Shown: positions 16,063 through 27,704, counted from the stretch's first letter. The stretch: DNA of 64,000 nucleotides from Xenorhabdus japonica (GCF_900115195.1 NZ_FOVO01000004.1:62001-126000), one strand, 5' to 3'. Notes: generated by a model from the sequence alone, not told the origin. A program made the numbers and translations.

Positions 16063-18948
16063 ATGCCTAAATATATTATCCGCATCATGACGATGTTCTT
16101 TCTGCTACTTTGTGGGGGTACTGCATATGCTCAATTGCCTTGGCAACCGTTGCCAGATACGATTCACAAAAGTGAGCGCGATCCTCGTCAATATAAAGCC
16201 ATTAAACTACAAAATGATATGACAGTCCTGTTGGTTTCTGATGAAAAAGCGATTAAGTCATTGGCCGCCGTATCTATTCCGGTTGGTCACATGGAAAATC
16301 CAGATAATCAGCTTGGTCTGGCTCACTATCTTGAGCACATGGTATTAATGGGTTCCAAGCGTTATCCTCAACCGGGAGCATTTGCCGAATTTTTGCAAAA
16401 ACATGGAGGAAGCCGTAACGCCAGCACAACTGCTAACCGAACTGCATTCTATCTGGAAGTTGAAAATGATTCCTTAGCAGAAGCGACTGATCGCCTGGCG
16501 GATGCTCTTGCTGAGCCTTTGCTGAACCCCGTGAATGCTGATCGTGAACGCCATGCTGTTGACAATGAAATGACCATTGCTCGTGCGGGTGAAGGGCATC
16601 GTATATGGCAAATCCGTTCCGAGACCATTAATCCTGCCCACCCCAATGCCCGCTTTGCTGGCGGAAATTTAGAAACGCTCAAAGATAAACCTGACAGCAA
16701 ATTACAGACAGCATTGATTGGTTTTTACCACAGCTATTACTCTGCCAATTTGATGAAAGGAGTTGTGTATGGCAATCAATCAATAGATAAATTGGCTCAG
16801 ATTGCGGCAGAAACTTTCGGTCGCATCCCGAATCGACACGCTTCTGTGCCTGCTATTACAGTTCCTGCAATAACAGATAAAGAAAAAGGCATCATTATCC
16901 ATTATGTGCCAGCACAACCCCATAAAGCGTTGCAACTGGAATTCAGCATTGCCGACAATATTGCAGATTTTCGCAGCCAAACAGATACATATGTCGGATA
17001 TTTAATCGGTAACCGCAGTCAAAATACGTTATCTGATTGGTTGCAGAAAAAAGGTTTAATCGAAGACATTAATGCTGGAGCAAATCCAAAAACTGATGGC
17101 AATTCCGGGACATTTAATATTTATGTTTCGCTGACGGATAAAGGGCTTGAACAGCGCGATCAAGTTATAGCAGCCATTTTTTCTTACATTAACCTGCTAA
17201 AACAACAGGGTATCAACAAGAATTATTTTGATGAAATGGCTAAGGTTCTTAATTTGTCGTTCCAGTATGCGTCAATCGTGCGGAATATGAACTATATTGA
17301 AGGACTGTCTGATGCCATGCTGATATTGCCTATTTCCCATGTTTTTGATGCGGGGTATGTTGTAGATGGCTTCAATCCAAAAGCGATAGCCAGCCGTTTG
17401 GATGAATTAACACCTGAAAATGCACGTATTTGGTTTACCAGCCCAACAGAGCCACATAACAAAGAAGCTTACTTTGTACAGGCTCCGTATCAGGTCAATA
17501 AAATTACCTCAAAGCAGCTGGCGGAATGGAAAAAACTCGAACAGGGAGATTTATTCTCTTTGCCTGAGTTGAATCCTTATATTCCTGATGATTTATCCCT
17601 GATTAAAACGTCTGGCAGCCAAAAACACCCTGAAATGATTTTGGAAAAGCCAAATGTTCGCCTGCTGTATATGCCGAGTCAATATTTTGCCGATGAGCCT
17701 AAAGGCAGTATTACACTGGAGATGCGTAACCCTAATGGATTGAAGAAAATCGAGGATCAGATTTCAGATACATTATTGGGCTATTTATCTGAACTTACAC
17801 TTAATCAGTTGGGTTATCAGGCTTCAGTTGGGGGGATGAGCGTTTTTACAGGTTATGTAGATGGTTTGAAAATCGGCGTCAGTGGTTATACGCAACATTT
17901 ACCAGAGTTGTTAACTTCAGCGATTAATCAGTATATTTCGTTTACACCGACTCAAGAAGAGCTGGCTCAAGCGAAATCATGGTATCGGGAACAACTGGAA
18001 GTCGCTAATAATGGCAACGCCTTCCAAATGGCAATGCAGCCAGTTTCTCGCCTTTCTAGTGTGCCTTATTTTGAACAGGCAGAAAAATTGAAGGTGCTGG
18101 ATGCCATTACCGTTGATGATATTGTGAAATACCGTCAGAGCATGATCCAACACTCAGCTTTACAAGCTCTGGTTTTCGGTAATTTAACTGAGCAACAGAG
18201 TATTAACATCGTTCAATCAGCACAGAAGCAACTCGCTAATCAAGGAACGGTTTGGTGGACTGGTAATCGCATTGTTATCGACCGTAATTATGCGGTTAAT
18301 TTTAAAGGCACAGCTAACAGCACAGATAATGCATTGGCGGAAATCTATATTCCGACAGGATATGATCACATCAGCGGCAAAATTTATTCCAGTTTGCTGA
18401 GTAGCATTTTGTCACAGTGGTTCTATGATCAATTGAGGACGAAAGAACAGCTTGGCTATGCAGTTTTTGCTTTCAACCAAAATATAGGTAAACAGTGGGG
18501 ATTGGGTTTCTTGTTGCAAAGCAACAGTAAGCAACCGGATTACCTGCATAAACGCTACCAGAGCTTCTATCAACAGGCTGATAAAAAGCTGAAAGCGATG
18601 TCTGATGCTGAGTTTGAGCAGTATAAAAAATCTCTGCTGAAAGAAATGCGTGAACCACCACAAACTTTCTATTCAGAAGCAGGTCGCTATTATGCGGATT
18701 TTGGGCGCAATAACTTTAAGTTTGATACACGTGAGAAAACCATAGCAGCGATGGAAAAAGCCACTAAAGCACAGCTCATTGCGTTTTATGAAAAAGCGGT
18801 TATTAAACGTCAGGGATTGGCTCTGATTTCCCAAATTACAGGGAAAAAAGGCACAGTTCATCAATATGCTGAGATGAAAGGCTGGAAAACTTACGACTTT
18901 GTGTCAGATTTCCAGAAACAATTACCGATCAAGGTGAATGCTCAGTGA
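16063..18948 (+). CDS. ptrA: Pitrilysin (protease III), periplasmic zinc metallopeptidase
   Basis: M16-family insulinase-type protease of 961 residues. A signal peptide covers about residues 1-23 (ending TAYA), so it acts in the periplasm. The inverted zinc motif HYLEH lies at His88-Glu91-His92, the same numbering as E. coli, with the distal Glu in NEMTIARAGEG near 169. It degrades small peptides. It is wedged between recC and recB as in E. coli, and its last four bases overlap the recB start. Confidence 0.97.
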   Translation: MPKYIIRIMTMFFLLLCGGTAYAQLPWQPLPDTIHKSERDPRQYKAIKLQNDMTVLLVSDEKAIKSLAAVSIPVGHMENPDNQLGLAHYLEHMVLMGSKRYPQPGAFAEFLQKHGGSRNASTTANRTAFYLEVENDSLAEATDRLADALAEPLLNPVNADRERHAVDNEMTIARAGEGHRIWQIRSETINPAHPNARFAGGNLETLKDKPDSKLQTALIGFYHSYYSANLMKGVVYGNQSIDKLAQIAAETFGRIPNRHASVPAITVPAITDKEKGIIIHYVPAQPHKALQLEFSIADNIADFRSQTDTYVGYLIGNRSQNTLSDWLQKKGLIEDINAGANPKTDGNSGTFNIYVSLTDKGLEQRDQVIAAIFSYINLLKQQGINKNYFDEMAKVLNLSFQYASIVRNMNYIEGLSDAMLILPISHVFDAGYVVDGFNPKAIASRLDELTPENARIWFTSPTEPHNKEAYFVQAPYQVNKITSKQLAEWKKLEQGDLFSLPELNPYIPDDLSLIKTSGSQKHPEMILEKPNVRLLYMPSQYFADEPKGSITLEMRNPNGLKKIEDQISDTLLGYLSELTLNQLGYQASVGGMSVFTGYVDGLKIGVSGYTQHLPELLTSAINQYISFTPTQEELAQAKSWYREQLEVANNGNAFQMAMQPVSRLSSVPYFEQAEKLKVLDAITVDDIVKYRQSMIQHSALQALVFGNLTEQQSINIVQSAQKQLANQGTVWWTGNRIVIDRNYAVNFKGTANSTDNALAEIYIPTGYDHISGKIYSSLLSSILSQWFYDQLRTKEQLGYAVFAFNQNIGKQWGLGFLLQSNSKQPDYLHKRYQSFYQQADKKLKAMSDAEFEQYKKSLLKEMREPPQTFYSEAGRYYADFGRNNFKFDTREKTIAAMEKATKAQLIAFYEKAVIKRQGLALISQITGKKGTVHQYAEMKGWKTYDFVSDFQKQLPIKVNAQ

Positions 18949-21900
18949 GCAAAGCTATAAAACTTAACCCGTTAACACTGCCGCTGTATGGTCAGCGGCT
19001 GATCGAAGCTTCAGCAGGAACGGGAAAGACTTATACGATAGGCTTACTGTATCTGCGCCTGTTACTGGGATTGGGCGGCTCTGCCGCCTTTTCCCGTCCG
19101 CTGAATGTCGAAGAGATTCTGGTTGTTACCTTTACGGAAGCTGCAACGGATGAATTACGCGGACGTATCCGTGAAAACATCCACCAACTCCGCTTGGCCT
19201 GTATACGGGTAGAAACAGCCGTTAGCGATCTGGCTTACCAGCAATTGCTGGATGAGATTCCTGATAAGGAAAGCGCAGCCAGTTGGTTATTGGCCGCTGA
19301 ACGCCAGATGGATGAGGCTGCAATTTATACCATTCACGGTTTTTGCCAGCGAATGTTGGTACACAATGCGTTTGAGTCAGGTGTATTGTTTGAGCAAACG
19401 CTGATTCAGGATGAAAGTCAGCTACGTAAACAAGGCTGTGCCGATTTTTGGCGGCGTCATTGTTATCCCTTGCCATTGTCGATTGCTGCGGAAGTCAGCC
19501 GGATATGGAGTGGGCCGGAAGCATTATTGAAAGATATTTCTGACTATTTACACGGAGATATGCCGTGTATCGTCAATGCGCCTGATGGTGATGAAACGTT
19601 GTTTAGCCGCCATCAGAAAATTATTGAACAGATTGATTCGATAAAGTGCCAGTGGAATGATGCCGCTTCTGAGTTAGAGGTGCTGATCACTAATTCAGGT
19701 GTTGATAAGCGTAGCTACAGCAAAAAGTATTTACCCAATTGGCTGAATAGTGTTTCTGAATGGGCTGGATTATCTACCAAAGATTACCTGCTGCCCAAAG
19801 ATTTAGATAAATTTTGTCAGTCCCGCTTATTGGAAAAAACCAAAAAAGGAGAGGCTCCAAAACATGCGTTGTTTGAAGCCATTGATGGTTTATACCAACA
19901 GTCGCTGACATTGAAAGACATCATCATTTCCAAAGCGATTGTGGAAGTTCGCCAATCGGTTAATCAGGAGAAACTGACACGTGGCTACATGGGCTTTGAT
20001 GATTTGCTGACCCGTTTGGACAGTGCCTTACAACGTGCAGGAGGAGAGCAGCTTGCTGCAACCATTCGGCAGCGCTATCCCGTCGCAATGATCGATGAAT
20101 TTCAGGATACTGACCCACAGCAATATCGCATTTTCCAGGCCATATATTGCCCTCAATCAGAAAGTGAACAGCCGGAAAATGGCTTACTGCTCATTGGCGA
20201 TCCCAAACAAGCGATTTATGCGTTTCGTGGGGCAGACATTTTTACCTACATTCGTGCTCGTTCTAACGTTAAGGCCCATTACACGCTGGAAATTAACTGG
20301 CGTTCTTCTGCATCAATGGTGCAAGCGGTCAATAAACTATTTTCTCGCCCAGAACACCCATTTTTGTTTGAACAAATCCCATTCATTAACGTTAATGCAG
20401 CAGAGAAAAATCAGGGGCTGCGTTTTTCTTTTCATGATGAGGAGCAAGCTGCTTTGCGTTTTTGGTTGCAGCCTGGTGAAGGCGTTTCCAAAGGGGCATA
20501 TGAACAAAGCATGGCCCGACAGTGTGCTGCCCAAATACGGGATTGGTTGCAGGCAGGACAAGAAGGAAAGGCTCTTTTATGTCATATAGAAAAAGAGCGC
20601 CCGGTTATGGCGGCAGATATTACAGTGTTGGTACGTGATCGTCGGGAAGCATCATTAATCCGTAATGAATTGAATGCGCTGAAGATACCATCGGTTTTTC
20701 TTTCCAACCGAGAAAGTGTGTTTGATACGTTAGAAGCAAAAGATTTGCTTTGGCTATTACAGGCGGTATTGGCTCCGGAAAAAGCGCGTGAATTGAGAAG
20801 TGCATTAGCCAGCAGTTTATTTGGCTTGAGTGCACAACAAATTGATCAATTGAATCACGACGAAATGGCGTGGGATCGTTTGGTTGATGAGTTTGATGAT
20901 TATGCCCGTTTATGGCGTTCTCGTGGCGTATTACCCATGTTGCGGGCAGTAATGGTGAAATATCGGATAGCAGAAAATCTGTTGGCTGGTGATGATGGTG
21001 AACGTCGGCTTACGGATGTTATGCACATTGGTGAGTTATTGCAGGAGGCATCTCAGCAATTAGATAGCGAACATGCCGTGGCTCGTTGGCTGGCACAACA
21101 GATTTCACGCCCGAATCCGCAATCAGAAAACCAGCAGCTACGGCTGGAGAGTGATCGACATCTGGTGCAGATTTGTACTATTCACAAGTCTAAGGGGATG
21201 GAATATCCATTGGTTTGCTTGCCTTTTATTTGTGGTTACAGGAAGCAGAAGCAGGCTGTCTATCATGATCGCCATAACTTTGAAGCTTATCTCAGTATTT
21301 CCCATGATGATGAAACGTTGAAAGAAGCTCTGGAGCTGGCCGATGAAGAGCGCTTGGCTGAGGATTTACGCTTGCTCTATGTAGCGTTAACGCGATCGGT
21401 TTATCACTGTAGTGTTGGTGTAGCCCCGCTTATCAAAGGGAATAGAGGGAAGACTGGTGACACGGATTTGCATTTGTCTGCTCTTGGATACCTGCTGCAA
21501 AAGGGACAGAAAGGTGATGTGGAACTATTGGTAAACAGCTTGAATGAACTTTGTAATGACAGCATAGAGATCAAGCTGGTGGAAGATATCTCTGATTCAC
21601 AGTGGTGCTCGCAAAATGAAAATATTTTGTCGCTGGAAGCCAGAAGGTTTCAACGTTCTGTACGGGATGGCTGGCGGGTGACGAGCTATTCGGGTTTACA
21701 ATACTCCGCTTCTCACGCTGCTTCTCATGCTTATTCCGGTGCATTTGGCGAATCTGTAGATGTGATTGTGCAATCCATTTCTCCGAAGCTGGATATTGAT
21801 GCTCGTGGTGAAAAGCAGGGAGAACAGTCATTACAGATGACTCCGCATACTTTTCCACGTGGGGCGTCTGCGGGTACATTTTTGCATAGTATTTTAGAGG

Positions 21901-22565
21901 ATCTGGATTTTGGCAATCCCCCGGATCAAGCGTGGTTAGTGGAAAAACTGACTGCATCAGGATTTGATGAAAATTGGGCACCTGTATTGGATCAATGGAT
22001 AGAGGATATTTTAGATGCAGAACTGAATGAGCAAGGTATGCGGCTTGCCAAAGTGCCCCGCCATCTCCAGCAAAGTGAAATGCAGTTTTACCTGCCAGTG
22101 GATAAGTTATTGCATTCAAAGGAAATGGATGCCCTGACTCGTCGTTATGATCCACTGTCTGCGCAATGTGCACCGCTGTCCTTTCATCAGGTCAAAGGCA
22201 TGTTAAAAGGTTTTATTGATTTGGTTTTTTGCTGGCAGGATCAGTTTTACGTAGTGGATTACAAATCAAATTGGTTGGGTGAAAACAGCCAGTCATATAC
22301 GCAAGAAGCGATGGCAAGAGCCATGATAGAGCATCGTTACGATTTGCAGTATCAACTCTATACTCTGGCTCTACACCGTTATTTACGTCACCGATTAGCC
22401 AATTATGATTACCGTCAGCATTTTGGTGGTGTGATATACCTGTTTCTGCGTGGTATTGATAAGGATAATCCCGGGCATGGCATCTACCATTATTTACCCC
22501 CCTTTGAATTTATTGACGAACTGGATACGCTTTTCAGTGATGCTGGTGAGGAGCAAAGCGTATGA
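18945..22565 (+). CDS. recB: Exodeoxyribonuclease V subunit beta (RecB)
   Basis: 3'-5' helicase and nuclease of RecBCD, 1206 residues (E. coli 1180). Superfamily 1 helicase motifs are clear: Walker A ASAGTGKT (about residues 18-25), motif II IDEFQDTDPQQY, motif III LLIGDPKQAIYAFRGAD and motif VI LYVALTR. The C-terminal nuclease domain has GFIDLVF and the catalytic VDYKSNW. Start is GTG 18945, overlapping the ptrA stop (GTGA), and the end overlaps recD by four bases. Confidence 0.97.
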   Translation: MSKAIKLNPLTLPLYGQRLIEASAGTGKTYTIGLLYLRLLLGLGGSAAFSRPLNVEEILVVTFTEAATDELRGRIRENIHQLRLACIRVETAVSDLAYQQLLDEIPDKESAASWLLAAERQMDEAAIYTIHGFCQRMLVHNAFESGVLFEQTLIQDESQLRKQGCADFWRRHCYPLPLSIAAEVSRIWSGPEALLKDISDYLHGDMPCIVNAPDGDETLFSRHQKIIEQIDSIKCQWNDAASELEVLITNSGVDKRSYSKKYLPNWLNSVSEWAGLSTKDYLLPKDLDKFCQSRLLEKTKKGEAPKHALFEAIDGLYQQSLTLKDIIISKAIVEVRQSVNQEKLTRGYMGFDDLLTRLDSALQRAGGEQLAATIRQRYPVAMIDEFQDTDPQQYRIFQAIYCPQSESEQPENGLLLIGDPKQAIYAFRGADIFTYIRARSNVKAHYTLEINWRSSASMVQAVNKLFSRPEHPFLFEQIPFINVNAAEKNQGLRFSFHDEEQAALRFWLQPGEGVSKGAYEQSMARQCAAQIRDWLQAGQEGKALLCHIEKERPVMAADITVLVRDRREASLIRNELNALKIPSVFLSNRESVFDTLEAKDLLWLLQAVLAPEKARELRSALASSLFGLSAQQIDQLNHDEMAWDRLVDEFDDYARLWRSRGVLPMLRAVMVKYRIAENLLAGDDGERRLTDVMHIGELLQEASQQLDSEHAVARWLAQQISRPNPQSENQQLRLESDRHLVQICTIHKSKGMEYPLVCLPFICGYRKQKQAVYHDRHNFEAYLSISHDDETLKEALELADEERLAEDLRLLYVALTRSVYHCSVGVAPLIKGNRGKTGDTDLHLSALGYLLQKGQKGDVELLVNSLNELCNDSIEIKLVEDISDSQWCSQNENILSLEARRFQRSVRDGWRVTSYSGLQYSASHAASHAYSGAFGESVDVIVQSISPKLDIDARGEKQGEQSLQMTPHTFPRGASAGTFLHSILEDLDFGNPPDQAWLVEKLTASGFDENWAPVLDQWIEDILDAELNEQGMRLAKVPRHLQQSEMQFYLPVDKLLHSKEMDALTRRYDPLSAQCAPLSFHQVKGMLKGFIDLVFCWQDQFYVVDYKSNWLGENSQSYTQEAMARAMIEHRYDLQYQLYTLALHRYLRHRLANYDYRQHFGGVIYLFLRGIDKDNPGHGIYHYLPPFEFIDELDTLFSDAGEEQSV

Positions 22566-24463
22566 ATTCCATGATGTCATTATTGCAGCAGGCAGTGAGC
22601 CAGAAGTTGCTACGTCCTTTAGATATGCAGTTCGCTTATGCGATGATTGAGGATGAAAACCCTCTGTTACTGTTAATTACGGCGCTGTTAAGTGCTGAAT
22701 CAGAAGCGGGGCATGTCTGTTTGCCACTGGAGCGAATTTCGCCAAAATATTTTTTTGAAGGCAGGCAACCTGAATTAGCTGTATCGCTTTGGTCTTTGGC
22801 CGGAGAACCCGATCCACAACAGATACTGGCTGAATTGCAGGCCTGTCCTGCGGTGAGTATAGGGGAGTTTCCTACACCAATGATCCTTGCCCATCAAGGG
22901 GAGACTGATTGTCGCCTGTATTTACAACGCATGTGGCAAAGTGAACGGCGTGTGGCAGATTTTTTTGCTGCGGTAGAGTTGACTGATACTTTTGATGAAA
23001 TTCAGTTACGCCGTATTTTGGATGAGCTTTTTGGTGTCACTACCGAAGAAGACGTTGACTGGCAGAAAGTTGCGGCGGCAGTGGCTGTAACGAGCCGAAT
23101 TTCTGTGATCTCTGGTGGGCCGGGAACTGGAAAAACCACGACAGTGGCTAAGTTATTGGCCGCCTTGATCAAATTGCATGAAGGAAAAAAATTAAGTATT
23201 CAATTGGCAGCGCCAACAGGTAAGGCGGCGGCGAGATTAACAGAATCACTTAGGGATGCGGTCAAGAAGCTCGATTTGACATCGGAACAATGGCGTAGCA
23301 TTCCAGAACAGGCGCAAACTATCCATCGTTTATTAGGGGCGCAACCCGATAGCCAGAAACTGCGTTATGGTCGTGATAATCCGTTGTCCCTTGATATTTT
23401 GATCATTGATGAAGCCTCAATGGTGGATTTACCAATGATGGCTCACTTGATTGATGCTTTGCCGTCACGGGCGAAGGTTATTTTCTTGGGGGATAAAGAC
23501 CAGCTGGCATCGGTTGAAGCAGGGGCGGTATTGGGTGATATTTGCCGCTTTGCTGAACAGGGCTACAGTGCCAAACGTGCCGAACAGTTGGGAAGATTAA
23601 CCGGATGCCAGCTGACACCTTATTCCTCACCATATTCTGATGAAAACGCTTCCGTAGTGCAGGATTGTTTATGTCTGTTGCGTAAAAGCTATCGCTTCAA
23701 TTCGGCTTCTGGCATTGGGCAATTGGCATCAGCAGTGAATCGGGGGGATCGTGCGGGTGTTGCTACGATGCTGAGTCAATCTTTTCCTGATGTTTATTTT
23801 TATCCACTTTCAGCGGATGAAGATTATCAACATCTGTTGGCTGAAACTGCTGTGGGTTACTACCAATATTTGGCGATGGTAAATGAACGGGCATCGGAAA
23901 AAGCCATTTTGGCCGAATTTAACCGTTTTCGATTGTTGTGTGCGTTAAGGGAAGGCCCTTTTGGTGTCACCGGACTGAATCAGCGAGTGGAACAATTACT
24001 GCACAGGAAAGGTGTTATCACCCTGCCAAAAAATATAGAGAGCCGTGGTTATGTCGGACGTCCTATCATGATATTGCGCAATGACAGTACTCTCGGGCTG
24101 TTTAACGGAGATATCGGGATTATGCTCAGAAATCAGGATAATGAGCTGAAAGCTTATTTCCAGTTGTCGGATGGGCAGATTAAAGGGTTTCAGCCGAGCC
24201 GATTGCCTCAACATGAGACGGCTTATGTGATGACTGTGCATAAATCTCAGGGATCTGAATTTGAGCATACGTCCTTGGTGTTACCAACTCAATATTCACC
24301 ATTAATCAGTCGAGAATTAGTATATACCGCTTTGACCCGGGCTAGGGATAAATTGACTATTTATGCCCATAAACCGGTGTTGGACAAGGCTGTGGCTACA
24401 GCTACACAGCGGCGAAGCGGGTTGGTGGAATGGTTCAACCCGCACAATAAAAAGGCGATGTAG
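22562..24463 (+). CDS. recD: Exodeoxyribonuclease V subunit alpha (RecD)
   Basis: Fast 5'-3' helicase of RecBCD, 633 residues (E. coli 608). Walker A GGPGTGKTTT is near residue 183, motif II is LIIDEASMVD, and the C-terminal VHKSQGSEFEH and YTALTRA motifs are typical of superfamily 1B. The ATG overlaps the recB stop. It ends a compact run of eight genes from ppdA and faces argA convergently, with only about 45 bases between and no strong terminator seen. Confidence 0.97.
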   Translation: MNSMMSLLQQAVSQKLLRPLDMQFAYAMIEDENPLLLLITALLSAESEAGHVCLPLERISPKYFFEGRQPELAVSLWSLAGEPDPQQILAELQACPAVSIGEFPTPMILAHQGETDCRLYLQRMWQSERRVADFFAAVELTDTFDEIQLRRILDELFGVTTEEDVDWQKVAAAVAVTSRISVISGGPGTGKTTTVAKLLAALIKLHEGKKLSIQLAAPTGKAAARLTESLRDAVKKLDLTSEQWRSIPEQAQTIHRLLGAQPDSQKLRYGRDNPLSLDILIIDEASMVDLPMMAHLIDALPSRAKVIFLGDKDQLASVEAGAVLGDICRFAEQGYSAKRAEQLGRLTGCQLTPYSSPYSDENASVVQDCLCLLRKSYRFNSASGIGQLASAVNRGDRAGVATMLSQSFPDVYFYPLSADEDYQHLLAETAVGYYQYLAMVNERASEKAILAEFNRFRLLCALREGPFGVTGLNQRVEQLLHRKGVITLPKNIESRGYVGRPIMILRNDSTLGLFNGDIGIMLRNQDNELKAYFQLSDGQIKGFQPSRLPQHETAYVMTVHKSQGSEFEHTSLVLPTQYSPLISRELVYTALTRARDKLTIYAHKPVLDKAVATATQRRSGLVEWFNPHNKKAM

Positions 24464-24507
24464 CTAGGCTGATATAGCTAAGATTGATTCGAACAAGATT
24501 AATAGCC

Positions 24508-25833
24508 CTATAAATTCAGCATCAAGATCTTGGAACGGCGCTGATAGTTATACAGCGCTTGTTTTTCCACGGGTAATATCTCTATTCCTGCGGGTTCAAA
24601 ACCTTTCTCCTGGAACCAGTGAATACTGCGGGTTGTGAGTACAAAAAGTTTTTCCAGCCCTATCTGCTTAGCCTGACTGGAAATTGCATTTAGCAATATT
24701 TCACCTCTGGAAGAGTTTCGGTAGTCTGGGTGCACAGAAACGCAAGCCATTTCCCCGATTTTTTCATCAGGGTACGAATACAGCGCAGCGCAGGCGATAG
24801 TGACATTATCAAGTTCTATCAACGTGAAATTATCAATTTCCATTTCCAGTTGTTCACGTGAACGGCGTACCAAAATTCCTTGTTGCTCCAATGGGCGAAT
24901 AAGCTCAAGAATGCCACCGATATCATTGATATTGGCGCGGCGTATCTGTTCAGAGCTCTCCATAACTATTTGGGTGCCGATACCTTCACGGGAGAATAAT
25001 TCCTGAATCAACGAACCATTTTCTTGATAACTGATCAGATGGCTGCGGTGAACACCACGGCGGCAGGCTTTGATTGCTCCCCTTAAGAAACGCGAGGTTC
25101 CTGAATAGTAATCACTGGTGTTTTCCAATTTGCACAGGTGAGCTTCTCCTTCATTGGGAAACATTTCTGACAAGGTATTACCTTCAGCATTAAGTACGCC
25201 CTGAGATGAGCAAAATCCAATTAATTTTTCTGCTTTTAGTTTAATCGCTAATTGTGTTGCAATTTCTTCGGAAGTTAGGTTGAAACTTTCTCCTGTGATG
25301 GAGACCGCAACCGGCCCAATCAGCACGATAGTATCATTATCCAATTGCTGGTTGATTGCCTCCTCATCAATACGGCGGATCTTGCCACTGTGACAATAAT
25401 CGACCCCGTCATCCACTCCCAAAGGTTGGGCGATAATAAAGTTCCCGCTGACAACATTAATATTGGCACCTTGTAATGGTGTATTGCTTAAGCTCATGGA
25501 AAGGCGTGCTGTAATATCCAATTGTAGTAATCCCGCTGCTTGTTTGACCAAATCCAGTGTCTTAGCATCTGTTACTCTGGTGTGCTTGTGGTAAACCGAT
25601 TGGCAATTGTGTTCGACAATATTCTGTTCAATTTGTGGACGAGCACCATAAACAACGATTAAACGAATACCCAAATTATGCAGTAATCCAATATCGTTGA
25701 TGATGTTGGAGAAATTCTCATGGGCGATGGCTTCACCTCCCAGCATAATGACAAAGGTTTTGCCACGATGTGCATTGATATACGGAACCGAGTGACGTAA
25801 TGCCTCAATCAATTCAGTACTGCGTTCTTTCAT
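24508..25833 (-). CDS. argA: N-acetylglutamate synthase
   Basis: Acetylates glutamate with acetyl-CoA, the first step of arginine synthesis. 441 residues: an amino-acid-kinase-like N-terminal domain that binds arginine for feedback inhibition ([16 protein letters not shown]), then a C-terminal GNAT domain ([22 protein letters not shown]). I chose the ATG at 25833 ([12 protein letters not shown]) because it matches the known N-terminus and has GAGAGGGG just upstream; a longer frame to 25902 adds an unconserved lysine-rich tail and would run through the ARG boxes. Confidence 0.96.
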   Translation of the reverse strand: MKERSTELIEALRHSVPYINAHRGKTFVIMLGGEAIAHENFSNIINDIGLLHNLGIRLIVVYGARPQIEQNIVEHNCQSVYHKHTRVTDAKTLDLVKQAAGLLQLDITARLSMSLSNTPLQGANINVVSGNFIIAQPLGVDDGVDYCHSGKIRRIDEEAINQQLDNDTIVLIGPVAVSITGESFNLTSEEIATQLAIKLKAEKLIGFCSSQGVLNAEGNTLSEMFPNEGEAHLCKLENTSDYYSGTSRFLRGAIKACRRGVHRSHLISYQENGSLIQELFSREGIGTQIVMESSEQIRRANINDIGGILELIRPLEQQGILVRRSREQLEMEIDNFTLIELDNVTIACAALYSYPDEKIGEMACVSVHPDYRNSSRGEILLNAISSQAKQIGLEKLFVLTTRSIHWFQEKGFEPAGIEILPVEKQALYNYQRRSKILMLNL

Positions 25834-25846
25834 GAACCCCTCTCTG

Positions 25847-25885
25847 ATTGAATTTCTATTCGATTTTTTTGTATTTTTATTCCTT
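25847..25885 (-). promoter_or_regulatory. Pair of ARG boxes (ArgR operator) for argA
   Basis: Two 18-bp boxes at 25847-25864 (core TGAATTTCTATTCG) and 25868-25885 (core TGTATTTTTATTCC), separated by exactly 3 bp. This is the arrangement bound by the ArgR hexamer with arginine. Each core differs from the ideal TGAATWWWWATTCA by two bases. They lie 14-52 bases upstream of the argA start, overlapping the expected leader or promoter. Confidence 0.8.
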
Positions 25886-26075
25886 TTGGAGGGAAATGGC
25901 AAGAGGAAATATGGATAAAAATAAAGCTATTATTTATATTGGCATATATAAATTAGGGGATTAAAAAATGCATTTTTTTTTGATGACAGAAGTTCGCTAA
26001 TTAATTAGAGTTCCCGCTTAACTATTATCTTTAGTAAAGATTACTGAGTTCGGTTGTTTTTAAATGGAATAAACG

Positions 26076-27323
26076 ATGAGTCATTCAGACCATAATACTT
26101 CACGTCGTCGCCTGCTGAAAGGTGCAGCCGCGGTATGGCTATTAAGTATCAGCCCAATAGGTTACGCAGCTACTTCAAAAGTAATTGCTGTTCGTATTTG
26201 GCCTGCATCAAGCTATACCAGAGTGACGTTGGAGTCTAATATTCCACTTAAGTATCGCCAGTTTTCACTTTCAAATCCTAACCGTATTGTGATTGATTTA
26301 CGGGGTATCCAGCTTAATAGTGTTTTGAGCAGTATGGGGACACAAATTCAGCAGCGTGATCCTTATTTAAAATTAGTGAGAACAGGGCAATTTGATCCTA
26401 AAACAGTGCGTTTAGTATTTGAAATAAAACAGCCTGTAGCTCCGCATATTTTTACATTACCACCAATTGCAAAGTTTAAGCACCGTTTGGTACTCGATCT
26501 ATATCCCAAAAAGGCTGCTAGTATGGATGATGATCCTTTGCTGGCTTTGCTTGAAGAATACAACAGTGGGAATCTGGAACAGCGTTTACCGGCTGAGACC
26601 CGTAAACCCGGAAAGGCAGGCAGAGACAGGCCGATTGTGATTATGCTCGATCCTGGTCATGGTGGTGAAGATTCTGGAGCGATTGGGAAATATAAAACCC
26701 GGGAAAAAGATGTCGTGTTGCAAATTGCCCGTCGTTTACAGGCAATCATCAAGCGTGAGCCGGGTATGAAAGTTTACATGACCCGTAATGAAGATGTGTT
26801 TATTCCCTTGAAAGTGAGAGTGGCGAAAGCTCGTAAGATGCAGGCTGATCTCTTTGTTTCTATTCATGCGGATGCCTTTACAAATCGCTCCGCTCGGGGA
26901 TCATCCGTGTTTGCGCTTTCAACTAAGGGAGCCACCAGCAATACAGCCCGCTTCCTCGCTCAGACTCAGAACGAGGCTGACTTGATTGGTGGGGTTAGCA
27001 AAAGTGGTGATAAATATTTGGATCATACCATGTTGGATTTGGTTCAAACCGCAACGATTAATGATAGCTTGAAGTTTGGTGATGAAGTGCTCAAACGGAT
27101 GGGTAAAATTAATAAACTGCATAAAAATAGTGTCGATCAGGCAGGATTTGCGGTATTGAAAGCACCAGAGATTCCTTCTATTTTGGTAGAAACTGCATTT
27201 ATCAGTAATCTGGAAGAAGAACGTAAACTTAAGACAGCTAAATTCCAGCAAAAAGTGGCGGAATCTATTTTTGCTGGCATTAAGGCATATTTCAAAAATG
27301 GAGCAGAATTAGCACGGCGGTGA
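26076..27323 (+). CDS. amiC: N-acetylmuramoyl-L-alanine amidase AmiC
   Basis: Splits septal peptidoglycan during daughter cell separation; activated by NlpD. 415 residues. A twin-arginine signal (SRRRLLKG, residues 9-16, then a hydrophobic segment) exports it folded. An AMIN domain for septal targeting follows (about 35-150), then a linker and an amidase_3 domain from about 185. Zinc and catalytic residues are visible in [11 protein letters not shown], the Glu after KTR, SIHADAF and VETAFISN. Divergent from argA, as in E. coli. Confidence 0.96.
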   Translation: MSHSDHNTSRRRLLKGAAAVWLLSISPIGYAATSKVIAVRIWPASSYTRVTLESNIPLKYRQFSLSNPNRIVIDLRGIQLNSVLSSMGTQIQQRDPYLKLVRTGQFDPKTVRLVFEIKQPVAPHIFTLPPIAKFKHRLVLDLYPKKAASMDDDPLLALLEEYNSGNLEQRLPAETRKPGKAGRDRPIVIMLDPGHGGEDSGAIGKYKTREKDVVLQIARRLQAIIKREPGMKVYMTRNEDVFIPLKVRVAKARKMQADLFVSIHADAFTNRSARGSSVFALSTKGATSNTARFLAQTQNEADLIGGVSKSGDKYLDHTMLDLVQTATINDSLKFGDEVLKRMGKINKLHKNSVDQAGFAVLKAPEIPSILVETAFISNLEEERKLKTAKFQQKVAESIFAGIKAYFKNGAELARR

Positions 27324-27561
27324 AATATCCGTTGTGAATTAACTTCTCGCCATAAAGGCTATTGTGAAGCTTGGCCTGATAGAATATTAAATAAAGCCAG
27401 TAAGGGTTGATTGCTTATGATGTAATTATAGACATTTTTTTAAACAGGATTTAAATAATATTTAAATGCTAATTTAAAAGCTAAATTTAAAAATAAACCA
27501 GATAAAAGTCAGGAAATAAGAACTGGGAAGAAATCTAAGAGATAAGATAAAAAATTGATAT

Positions 27562-27638
<77 letters not shown>

Positions 27639-27704
27639 TCCGTCTATTTGCAAATTGATTATTAATCGTGAATGCAAATATTGAGCAATGACATCGTATA
27701 AAGT

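Noticed and set aside
21571..22173. 200-codon minus-strand frame inside recB
   Set aside because: Fully antisense to well-conserved RecB domains; no ribosome site or plausible protein features.
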